From Eonycteris spelaea (Eukaryota > Chordata > Mammalia > Chiroptera > Pteropodidae): 64,000 bases of DNA. Where the stretch lies: positions 1,240,001 through 1,304,000 of the forward strand of contig PUFA01000310.1 in NCBI GenBank assembly GCA_003508835.1, read 5' to 3'. Numbering within the stretch: position 1 is the first letter of the stretch; each line of letters starts with the position of its first letter. A program made the translations under genes and the position numbers. Under the pieces are notes generated by a model. That model worked only from the letters and a program-made list of their open reading frames with translations. It searched no databases and was not told the DNA's origin. Of the stretch, positions 36,882 through 45,225 are shown in pieces.

Positions 36882-36890
36882 CCTTACCTG
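36882..36890 (-). promoter_or_regulatory. 5' splice site of the plexin exon
   Basis: Read on the minus strand the exon ends CAG and the intron starts GTAAGG, an almost perfect U1 match. It fixes the exon end after a complete codon. Confidence 0.88.
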
Positions 36891-37019
36891 CCTTTCTGAC
36901 ATGATGTAGAGCTGCTCATGGTCCTTGGAGAAGGCCATGTCCCGGAGGACAGGGCCGGGGTCTACCACCTGCACCGTCTCATACTGGAGAGCATTGTCCT
37001 TGGGCCCGTCCACCCGGAT
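36888..37019 (-). CDS. PLXNA4: Internal exon of plexin-A4 (end of sema domain)
   Basis: Read on the minus strand this is a 132-nt exon of 44 whole codons, phase 0 at both ends, preceded by a pyrimidine-rich tract ending in CAG and followed by a GTAAGG donor. The peptide starts IRVDGP, contains [10 protein letters not shown] and [11 protein letters not shown], and ends LYIMSERQ. From memory of the family, this is the last blade of the extracellular sema beta-propeller, just before the PSI domain. The LQYETVQVV and KDHEQLYIM wording fits plexin-A4 rather than A1, A2 or A3. Human PLXNA4, as I recall it, differs only at the two residues after IRVDGP. Plexin-A4 is a single-pass neuronal receptor that binds class 3 semaphorins with neuropilins and class 6 semaphorins directly; its cytoplasmic part is a Rap GAP used in axon guidance. 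The exon is probably number 4 of the gene. No preceding or following exon lies in the window, which fits the very long 5' introns of this gene. Another class A plexin is the only serious alternative. Confidence 0.9.
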
Positions 37020-37046
37020 CTGCAGAGAAGAGGGAGAGGAGAACCG
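37020..37046 (-). promoter_or_regulatory. 3' splice site of the plexin exon
   Basis: Read on the minus strand, a run of about 20 nt consisting mostly of C and T leads to CTGCAG and then directly to the first codon of the exon (ATC). This is a strong, conventional acceptor with a long polypyrimidine tract, and it fixes the exon start. Confidence 0.88.
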
Positions 37047-38241
37047 AGGTGAGAGTCAATCCTGAATGCCCACAGTCGAGCTTCAGTCGAGGACCCTCCC
37101 AACCGCCAGGTCAGAGGCAATGAGCGCTGTGGCCAGTGTCCAGAGGTGAGGCCCAAAGGAACAGGAGTGACATAGCCCATCATGAGCCTCATGTGGGGAA
37201 TGACAAAGAGAAGGGAAGAGGAGCCCAAATGGGACTTCACCAGGAACCGGTGTTCTTCTCTCTGGTTCTCTGCGCCTCAGGCTTAAGTTTTGCAGCCTTG
37301 CTTGCTGTGTTCTTAGAAAAGAGGATGGGGCTGGTATCGGGGAGTGGGGTGTAGGGATGGGGGAACAGTAGATAATTGAAGCTGCCTCCGATCTAAGTAC
37401 CATCCTATGACAGAAAGGCAGTAGTATCTGCCACATTTGTCAGAAGAAAACATGGGGGCATAAGGACGTGGGCTGGCACCTTGAAACTGGTACCCGACGA
37501 TCCCTGCCGAACCTTCAGTCCAGGGGAACCAGGCAAGGGGCCAACCCCAGAAGTTTCACACCAAGCGGGCTCATTCCGGCCATTAATGGCTCGTATCTCA
37601 AATTTGGAGTAGATATAGGGTCCCCCAACCTCCTAGAGGTTCTATTCGTGTCCCCAGGGAAGGGGATGTGGGTGTTCCAGGAAAACGTGCTTTGGGCATG
37701 AGTCATCCTCAGTCTTCCGAGAACACTCGGCAGGGTAAATCGTCCCTGGGCTGTCCAAAAGTCTTTCCTAGAACTCCTTGGACAACGTGGCGACAACGGG
37801 AAAAATGCTTTGCCTTCCTCACCCCCCGGCGGCCCCCACCATGACCGAAGACCAATCGAGAAAAGCTGGCCTCCACTCCAGAATCAGAATCATCACTAGT
37901 CTGAGCTGACAGATTCGGCATGATCGCTACCCGGTGCGAACAATGCCCCTCACACTAAGGTCAGAAGCGAACGTCACGGACGACGTGGGAAGGATGAAGG
38001 GAACGCGGCGGAAGGCGGGGAGAAGTGATAGCTGGGGCCCCCCACGCCTCGATTAGATGCCATTTGTGTAAGAATCTGTATGATACCGCAGTGTGATTTT
38101 AGAGATTTTAATGATAAAACTAAAAAAAAATTATAATCTAAATGGTCCCGTTATATACTCTCATTTTTAATTTTTTTTTTTTTTAGGTGAGGCAACCCTC
38201 GGTCGACCTTACAGATTGCAAACCTTGTCAGTTTACAATCC
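37047..38241. other. Intron just upstream of the plexin exon
   Basis: No coding feature. 38070-38200 is AT-rich, with a T-run at 38168-38184, and ends at the tail of 5S SINE copy 2. Confidence 0.5.
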
Positions 38242-38380
38242 TTTATTTTTTTATTTTTTAACGCCTACAGCACCTGGTCTTCCTAGGTGGTCTCCCATCC
38301 AAGTCCTAACCAGGCCCGACCCTGCTTAGCTTCCGAGATCAGACGGGGTCGGGCTTGTTCAGGGTGGCATGGCCGTAGAC
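38242..38380 (-). mobile_element. 5S rRNA-derived SINE, copy 2
   Basis: The minus strand of 38263-38380 is a 118-nt 5S rRNA-like sequence, with an A-rich tail (AAAAAATAAAAAAATAAA) at 38243-38262. It is closer to true 5S rRNA than copy 1, and its A box AGCTAAGCAGGGTCG is intact, but it carries the same CCACCTAGGA and ACCAGGTGC substitutions. I count 15 differences between the two copies. It lies in the same sense as the PLXNA4 transcript, about 1.2 kb upstream of the exon. Confidence 0.85.
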
Positions 38381-39179
38381 AATTTCTAATATTTACTTTT
38401 AAACCTCTCACGAGATCGAGGAGACTAGAAGAGTTATTCAGAGGAGCTGAGCGAGAGCAGGGACGCCACGTTAGTGACAAGCGATGACATCACTTCACCT
38501 GAGCGCCTGCTGACCCTTGTTTCTGTTGAAGTCACTGAACTCTGACACCAGGGTATTCCGTGATTTAAGTGTTTGATTTAAGGTTCATCCCAGGCTCTGT
38601 TTGTTCGTTTTCCTCGAAAGCATCATTTTTAAGCCCTTCCCAGACATCAGGCACTGGGAGATGCTTTAGCCCATCATTTCTTATTGATTTAATCCTTCAA
38701 TCCTCGGAGATTCATGATTGGCATGACCCCTCCAGATCATTCCGCCTTCTCATGTTTGGTGTGAGATTGGAACCCAACCCCTGCTTGCTGGGGTGACCTT
38801 GATGGACATGAGCAAATCAGTTTAATCTCACTCTCTGACCACAGCAACTGAGAGAAAGCAGGCCGGACGGAGCCAATCAACACCTGCAATCAGAGCAAAG
38901 CAGACACCGCGTTTCATGACGGGGAGAAAAATCTCTATGGGTCAGAGAGACAGGGAGCTCAAAGAACTGTCGGCAGCCCTGTTATGCTTTCAGAGGGGGA
39001 GCTGGAACCAGGGAAGGTCAGGAGCAGAGATGGCAAAAGAGTTGTTTTTTTGGGTGATGTCCTCGAGCCACTGAATCCCCAAAGTCTGCCCTACATTAGG
39101 AGTTTGTAGTTACTCAGGATACGTCCTTATTGTTAAAGGAATAAAACGGCTTTTTGCAACATCAAAAGCCCTAACTGAT

Positions 39180-39275
39180 ACACTGATAATAGATGAGAAA
39201 AATGAGACCCAGGTACATTAAACAACTGGCCTGAGCTATAAAACCGGGGGATGGGACTCTGAAGTCAATGCTTTT
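39180..39275 (-). mobile_element. MIR core fragment
   Basis: GATGAGAAAAATGAGACCCAG, CAACTGGCCTGAGCTATAAAA and GGGGGATGGGACTCTGAAG: the diverged reversed core. Confidence 0.6.
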
Positions 39276-39330
39276 TTCCTCTTACCTGTTACATGAGAGA
39301 CGGGTCCCTTGATGGGATTCACCGTTACTT

Positions 39331-39357
39331 CCTAGGGGCGGGGGGGGGGGGCCTAGG
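39331..39357. repeat. G-run framed by two CCTAGG sites
   Basis: A stretch of fourteen bases, all G except for one C near its start, is framed by CCTAGG on both sides. It is a likely slippage and quadruplex spot, and its length is uncertain in any assembly. Confidence 0.85.
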
Positions 39358-40423
39358 GCAGGGGACTGAGGATAGTGTGTCTGTCTCTGGTCTATACAAT
39401 TCCTGTGGCTTTTGTCAGTCATTCCTGATGTCGACGTTCAAATACTTGAGCTTGACAAATGTTTATTTTAAAAGCGAAGACATAAATGGATAAAGTTAAA
39501 ACTCCTCTGCTAATTTCCCATTGAACTCAAAAAAAAAAAAACAAACCTAGTAAAAGCATTCAAGAGAACTATGTTTAGCTTTGAAAATCAAAATGACTCA
39601 AATTCCAATAGCCCTCCTGCTTTGTGTCCACCTGCAAGCCAGCAGACAGCCACCTGGACAGACCCTGCCTTAATCTGAATGAAATGAGAGTTTATGTAAA
39701 ATCAATTGGGATTATCACCCGAGTCTGACTGCACGGTGATGGCTTTGGCCCTTGGCCAGCCAGGCTTCATCTCCAGCTATGAGTCACCTCTGGAGCAGCA
39801 TCATGAGAATGACAAGAGTGATACAGGGCAACCTCGCTTGTCCCCAGCACCCTCGGGCCTCGGGCAGGAGACGGCTCATTGAGGGAATGCTGGTGCCCGT
39901 GTGCTCTGATCTCTAAGGGAAAGTGAGTTGGTGCCTGAGTGATCTTCTTTCTCATTTGGCTCTCACTCCCCTGCTCTTTAGGATGTGGTGACGTGCTGGG
40001 TGTAGGTGGACATAAGAGGAGAGAGCAGGGACGGAGGGAGGACCCGGAGCACCAATATGGCCGGTTCTCACAGTGTGGCTTTCCCCAGGAAGGAGGGATA
40101 AGGTTAGGGGTAGGAAGTCAGTAATTGGAGAGACAGGCCTCCCTCTCCCCCGACCCAAGCCACTACATGTTTTGGAAAATAGAAAGGTAAGCATTCATTC
40201 ACCCATCTGCTGAAAGACTCTCATACGAGACATGGAAAAAGGGAATTTGTGGTGGGATTTGTTGAATGATGAACAATCATGAAATTTAGGTAAAATGGAC
40301 CAGCTGCCAGCTCTGGGCCCTTATCTAAATAATAGCAACGATAGTTGTTGATGACGCAGTGGTACTATGTGTCAGGTACAGTCCTAGCCATTCTACATGT
40401 ATTTACCTCTCATTTTAAATCTC

Positions 40424-40479
40424 ATAATAATAATAATAATAATAATAATATAATAATAGTAATAGTAATGATAATAGTG
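40424..40479. repeat. (AAT)n microsatellite, interrupted
   Basis: About nine clean units followed by AGTAATAGTAATGATAATAG-type variants, at the 5' border of the L1 insert. Confidence 0.9.
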
Positions 40480-40621
40480 TGATAACTTTGCATGGTGACA
40501 GATGGTTCAAGACTTGGTGTGGTGAACACATAGTAAGGTATGTACATGTCCATCACTATGTTGTACACCTGAAGCTAATATAATACTGCACACCAATTAT
40601 ACTTTAATAAAATTTAAAGAA
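40428..40621 (+). mobile_element. Short L1 3' end inserted in the MIR
   Basis: After a variable (AAT)n stretch the sequence reads GATAACTTTGCATGGTGACAG, GTGGTGAACACATAGTAAGG, ATGTTGTACACCTGAAGC, ATTATACTTTAATAAAATTT: an L1 3' UTR end of about 140 bp. The 12-bp near-perfect target-site duplication described for the host MIR marks its limits. The AAT run sits at its 5' edge. Confidence 0.75.
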
Positions 40622-41079
40622 TAAATCTCGTAACTCCATAGGTAAGCATTAATATTATCCCATTTACAGGAGAGACACAGAGAAGGTTAATAACCTGTCC
40701 GGGGTCACACATCTAGTGCCCGGCATGGCCTTGATGCGTACCAAGGTCTGACTGATTCCAGCCCCTGAGCTTCTGTGCGTTTACATACTACACTATTGGT
40801 TAGATAAACCTGAATCCTTTCAAGGACCGACAGTAGCTGATGTTAAACAAACATCACCCTGGGAAGGCTGGAGGAGCTCGATCTATTGCTGCACATAGCT
40901 ATTACAGTTCTTTTGGGAGAAAATTATGCATGTGAATGAAAAAGATGCTGTTGTACATTTTCAAAAATTATAATCTCTTCTATTTTTGTTTTATGCATTT
41001 CAAGTATTTTAAAATATTTTTAAATAACATCGTCTCTGACGGTTGTAAAATTTTTACGATATTGACTGCCAGCAGTCAT

Positions 41080-41180
41080 TCTCGTTTTAACCATGAAGAA
41101 ACAGATTGGGACTCACCCAATGACATCAAGGACAAAAACCCAGGTCTCCTGATTCCTAGCTCAGCACTTGCCTCTTAGCT
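41080..41180 (-). mobile_element. Possible MIR fragment, antisense
   Basis: ACCATGAAGAAACAGATTGGG followed by AAAACCCAGGTCTCCTGATTC and AGCTCAGCAC resembles the reversed MIR head. It is short. Confidence 0.5.
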
Positions 41181-41584
41181 ATTTAGATTTTCCAAAAGCC
41201 TTTGACAAGGTTCTACATGAAAAAGGGATTTTAAAATAATGAGTCTCCGTGGGACTTTGGGCAGTTTGGCCATGGTGAGAGAACTGAGTTAGAGATAGAA
41301 AAAGCACATTTCTGTGTGTGGAGAAGTGGGAACTGGGCGACTCCCCAAGCACTACTGTTGTGACTAGTCTTATTTAATATTTTTGTAAGTGGCCTGGAGG
41401 AGGAAACAGGAAAATGTGCAGAATATTCTAAGCTCTTTGGGATGGCAAGAAGGCCAGCAAGGAGATGAACTGCAGAAAGATGGTACACCCTCTGTAGGGC
41501 CTGGGGGGATGGGGAGGGGTGCCCGTGGGCTAACAGACCTGGGACTGAGAGTTCCCTGGGGACAGAGATCATGCCGGCAGCATT

Positions 41585-41645
41585 CAGCCTGCCCCACTGC
41601 TGAGCACAGTACCCAAGACATGTTGGTGCACAGTAAGCAGTTATT
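41585..41645 (+). mobile_element. L2 terminal fragment
   Basis: TGAGCACAGTACCCAAGACAT and GCACAGTAAGCAGTTATTGA fit the last part of L2. It is cut on the right by the L1. Confidence 0.5.
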
Positions 41646-42244
41646 GACAAGCATTGGTGAGCGTGCGGGGAGAAGGGAACCCTCACACACTGTTGGAGGG
41701 AATGTAATATGGTGCCTCCACTACGAAAAACGGTATGAAGATTCCTCCAAAAATTAAAAATAGAACTGCCATATGATCCAGCAATCCCACTTCTGCATAG
41801 ATATATCTCCAAAGAAAATGAAATCGGGATCTCAAAGCGCTATCGGCACTCGTGTGTTCTGTGCAGCACCATTCACAACAGCCAGGATTTGGAAACAAGC
41901 TAAGCATCTGTCAATGGATGAAGACATGGATGGATAAAGAACATCAAGAGAGAAGGAAGTCCTGCCATTTGTACCAACAGGGATGGCCCTGGAGGACGCC
42001 GTGCTAAGTGAAATAAGCCACTCACTCAAAGACGACTAGTGCGTGAGCTCACTTATGCGTGGCATCGGACATGGCCAGACGCACAGAAGCAGAGAGTAGA
42101 ACGGTTGTTGCCAGGGGCTGGGGTGTGGGAGAAATAGGGAGATGTCGGTCAAAGGGTCCAAAGTTTCAGTTAGAAGATGAATGTCTAGCACGGTGACTAT
42201 AGTTAATAATACCGAATTGTATATTTGAATCTGCTAAGAGAGGA
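41645..42244 (+). mobile_element. L1 3' end, left part (interrupted by an LTR)
   Basis: GGGAACCCTCACACACTGTTG, CATATGATCCAGCAATCCCAC, AACAGCCAGGATTTGGAAAC, GTGCTAAGTGAAATAAGCCAC, TTGTTGCCAGGGGCTGGGG and GTGACTATAGTTAATAATAC give the end of L1 ORF2 and its 3' UTR. The copy is less diverged than the other L1 pieces here, but all frames are broken. It stops near CTGCTAAGAG and resumes at about 42707. Confidence 0.9.
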
Positions 42245-42706
42245 CGGTGGATAAAGGGGTTCCACTGCAAGTCACCTCCCGGGGGATCTGATCATAAATT
42301 CCTAACTGGGCAGGTTACGGTGGGTAGTCATGCCCCAGGCCTATAACTTCTTTAGTAAAAGCTTTAGCTTTGCCTTGAGCAAGCCCTGTCCATTGCTTCT
42401 GTGCATCTAGGTTAACACGCCTTTGGAATAAGCGTAACCACCCTCAGGAGGGCACATGGTCTTAACTAACCTGCAGCCGATCCCCGCCTTGCCTTCCCCT
42501 TCCTCCATGTAATCTTCCTTATGTTCCCCCCTTAATTTCAGAGGCATGAAGGAACAGCAAAGCTGTCATTTCCCATAGCATTTGAGAGCGTGCTTCTCCG
42601 GAAACTGTCATCGGTTTGGGCTCAAATAAACTCTTATAAAAATTCTCTACAAGTTGGACATAATTTTTTTTTACAGATTTGGATGTTCTTTACGTTGCCA
42701 GCGGAA
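42245..42706 (+). mobile_element. Probable solo LTR (class I ERV-like) inside the L1
   Basis: About 460 bp interrupts the L1 3' UTR. It has the make-up of a retroviral LTR: a GC-rich body, then CTCAAATAAACTCTTATAAA (a polyadenylation signal in a typical ERV R-U5 context), then a T-rich tail. No internal viral genes and no second LTR are present. Clean TG...CA ends and a target duplication could not be fixed by eye, so the limits are approximate. Confidence 0.55.
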
Positions 42707-42885
42707 CTGAAGTGTCCTCATCACACGTACAAAAAAATAGAAATATGTGAAGTGATGGGTATGTTAATTCCCTCGATCGCGGGGATTGTTTTATAATATA
42801 TACGTATATCAAAACATCGAGTTGTGTACCTTAATTTCAGAGGCATGAATTTTTACTTGTCAATTATATCCCAACAAAGATGGGG
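42707..42885 (+). mobile_element. L1 3' terminus, right part
   Basis: TGTCCTCATCACACGTAC, AAGTGATGGGTATGTTAATTC, ATACGTATATCAAAACATCG and TTGTCAATTATATCCCAAC are the final L1 3' UTR landmarks, continuing 41645-42244. A 21-bp patch (42829-42849) is foreign to this context and identical to 42530-42550. Confidence 0.85.
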
Positions 42886-44814
42886 AGAGTAATTAGTAAC
42901 CTAAATAATGAGCAGCTCCCTCTGGAAAAAGAACCCAAATTTTACCAATCAGATGACGAACTCCAATGATCGAGGCCTGATCAAGGGAAGAGGCAGGATC
43001 CAAAAAGGAGAACTCAGTGTCACTGTTTGCCACTCTCAATATTCCACGATGGCCTAAGAGCCAGCAGTGGAGACAATGGTGCCCAGTGGCTGTGGGTCAG
43101 CCACCCGGGCAGGGGCCACCCTGAAGCTTGGGAAGTGACAGCTTAAAACAGACAAGATGTATCATCACACGATAGGACAAACCAAATTTATTATTTATGC
43201 AGGGTAGATATTATTCGTGGATCACCTAAGCAGTGAAAGAATGAAAACCGCCATGCATTTTTTTTTTATACTGGTAGAAAATATTTAAAAAGCCGCTAAT
43301 GTCAATTTGGGTGTTTAGATGTTAATCCCTGAGGCTGAAACCAAGGAGAGACTGCGTCCTAACCCCGTGGGCCCCTTGACAGGGTGGCCCCACACCCTCC
43401 TTCATCATTCACACCTGTGTATGGGATGCCCACGGTGTTCTCAGACAGCTTCTGGAGAAGCAAGGTGCGTCTCGGCTCTGTCTTCCAAAAGGCCTGTGTC
43501 CTGAAGGGCTCGGATTTCACACGAATAAGGTCCTGTGACAAATGCTGCAAGGGGGGTGTCCATAAGGCTCTGTGCCTTCTTTCCAGGAGATCAGGCTGAC
43601 TGGAGTGTAACTGGGAATTACCAGCCCGGCCCCAAGCGAGGCTCAAGGGAGCACGTGTCAGCCACAGGACATAAGCGCTACCAACACAGCACCCTCTGAG
43701 AGCTCGGTGGATAAAACAACTGGTGGGTAATATCAGACCTAGTCAAGAGCCACCTTGAAATCTCTGAAGTCACTAGAGAGCATAGATCTGAAGTAGCAAA
43801 AATAGTGGTACTAGCGGATTTTACATAACACACAGGCAGAGGGCGCTAAGAGTAAAAATATATTGGGGGAAAACTTCCTGCAGCACTGCCCTGCGGGGGA
43901 TGAGTGTGGTGCGGGGTGTTCTCTGTGGAGGGCGGGATACTCCTTCAGGCTTCGTCTCAGGAAACTTCTTCTAGGCCCGTGCTGGACAACGGAAATATAA
44001 CGGCGGCCACAGACATGGGGCACACATGCAATATTAAATTCACCAGGAGTGGTCACATTTGAAAACAGAAATGAGCAAAATGAAGTTTAATAAGCGATTT
44101 CCCGAATCCACTGTGCCCCAAATGTCCACACGTGCATGTGTATACAGCATTAAAAAAAAAAAAGTGAGTGTGATATTTCAGTCGTTTTCTCACATGAACC
44201 CTTCGAAACCTGATGTATGTGTATTTCACGTCGTATGGCAAATCGCCATGTGAACCAGCCACACTTCAGGGGCTGGCTGCCATGGACGCCCAGCGGCCAC
44301 CATACGGGATTGCACAATTCGAGGTTGCTGTCATTGACCAAGTGACCTTGCTCATAATTTGGCTGGTGACTGTCCTCCGACGGACGCTCTCAGCTGAGAT
44401 CTCTCCCACTTGGCTCGCCTGCCACATTCAATCACCCGGTGTCTCCCAGGACCTTTGATTTCTAGCACAACGTCCGTGCCCCATCGCCTTCACTCTTTTG
44501 GAGCTGACGGGCTGTAAGCTCCAGCCAGTTGTAGGGTCCCCATCAGCCCCAGCAAGTTATAAAGCACAGCTGCGTGGCTCCGATGCCGATCTAGGCTAGC
44601 ACTCAGCAGGAACCCCCTTTACCCTGTGTGATAGGCAAAAACATTTAACGAGTGCTCAAGGGAGAGGACCAGCCAATCAGAAGAGTTGCTGGGGGTGGGG
44701 AGGGGGATTTCAGAGGCGTCCAGCTGCACCAGGTAATACTGCCAGGGGTAAAGGGGGGTACTAGGAGGTGTGGGTACTTGGGGCCTGGGGGCACAGGTAA
44801 CTAACAATCAGAGA
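42886..44814. other. Anonymous intron sequence
   Basis: T-run at 43258-43267 and A-run at 44152-44163. No gene or named repeat was recognised. Confidence 0.45.
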
Positions 44815-45025
44815 GAACTGTTTCAATATTCAATAACTGGTGAGTAATTCACAATAGTCAAGACATGGAGACAATCTTAACGTGTGTTGATGGATGAATG
44901 GTTCCAGCTACGGCTGAATAAGTTCCAGAGACCAAGATGCAGCAATGTGGCCGTAGTTAACAAATGCCGTACCACACACGTGAAATCCGCTAGGGAGGTG
45001 TATCTTACGTGTTCACTCACACACA

Positions 45026-45087
<62 letters not shown>

Positions 45088-45225
45088 GGCAACTGTGTGA
45101 GGTGACACGTTAATTAGCTTGATGGTGGTGATTATTTCCCAACATACGTGTATATCAAAACATGAAGCCGTACGCCTTAAACATACACAATTCCAATTTG
45201 CTAATTATACCTCAGTAAAGATGAG
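44815..45225 (+). mobile_element. L1 3' end containing a (GA)n array
   Basis: ATTCACAATAGTCAAGACATG, then GTTGATGGATGAATGG, and after an internal deletion CGTTAATTAGCTTGATGGTGG, GTATATCAAAACATGAAGCC and CTAATTATACCTCAGTAAAG. A pure GA array lies within the 3' UTR. Confidence 0.85.
45019..45084. repeat. (AC)n-(GA)28 microsatellite
   Basis: Ten bases of AC are followed by 28 uninterrupted GA units (45029-45084). The apparent Arg-Glu and Leu-Ser open frames here are just this repeat. Confidence 0.97.

Larger units (their letters stand above)
1..36887 (-). other. PLXNA4: PLXNA4 intron downstream of the exon (partial)
   Basis: This is intronic by position: it follows the donor site at 36887 in the direction of transcription, and no plexin exon was found in it. 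I looked in particular for the PSI-domain exon that should follow (cysteine-rich, with a CGWC-type motif) and did not see it, so the intron extends beyond the left edge. It holds only repeats and anonymous sequence, listed separately. Confidence 0.75.
40330..40790 (-). mobile_element. MIR SINE split by an L1 insertion
   Basis: The left part (to 40427: CTATGTGTCAGGTACAGTCC, CATTCTACATGTATTTACC) and the right part (from 40622: ATCCCATTTACAGGAGAGAC, CTGTCCGGGGTCACACATC) form one reversed MIR. TAAATCTCATAA at 40416-40427 reappears as TAAATCTCGTAA at 40622-40633, an 11/12 target-site duplication around the insert. Confidence 0.8.

Noticed and set aside
38263..38380. Functional 5S rRNA gene on the minus strand
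   Set aside because: The internal promoter looks intact, but the A-rich tail and family-specific changes in the 3' half mark it as a SINE copy. Transcription cannot be excluded.
41231..41812. 193-aa minus-strand frame
   Set aside because: Its first half lies antisense to an L1 3' end and the rest in anonymous intron. No recognisable family.
44877..45105. Ser-Leu and Arg-Glu repeat frames
   Set aside because: They are caused by the (GA)28 microsatellite in an L1 3' UTR.
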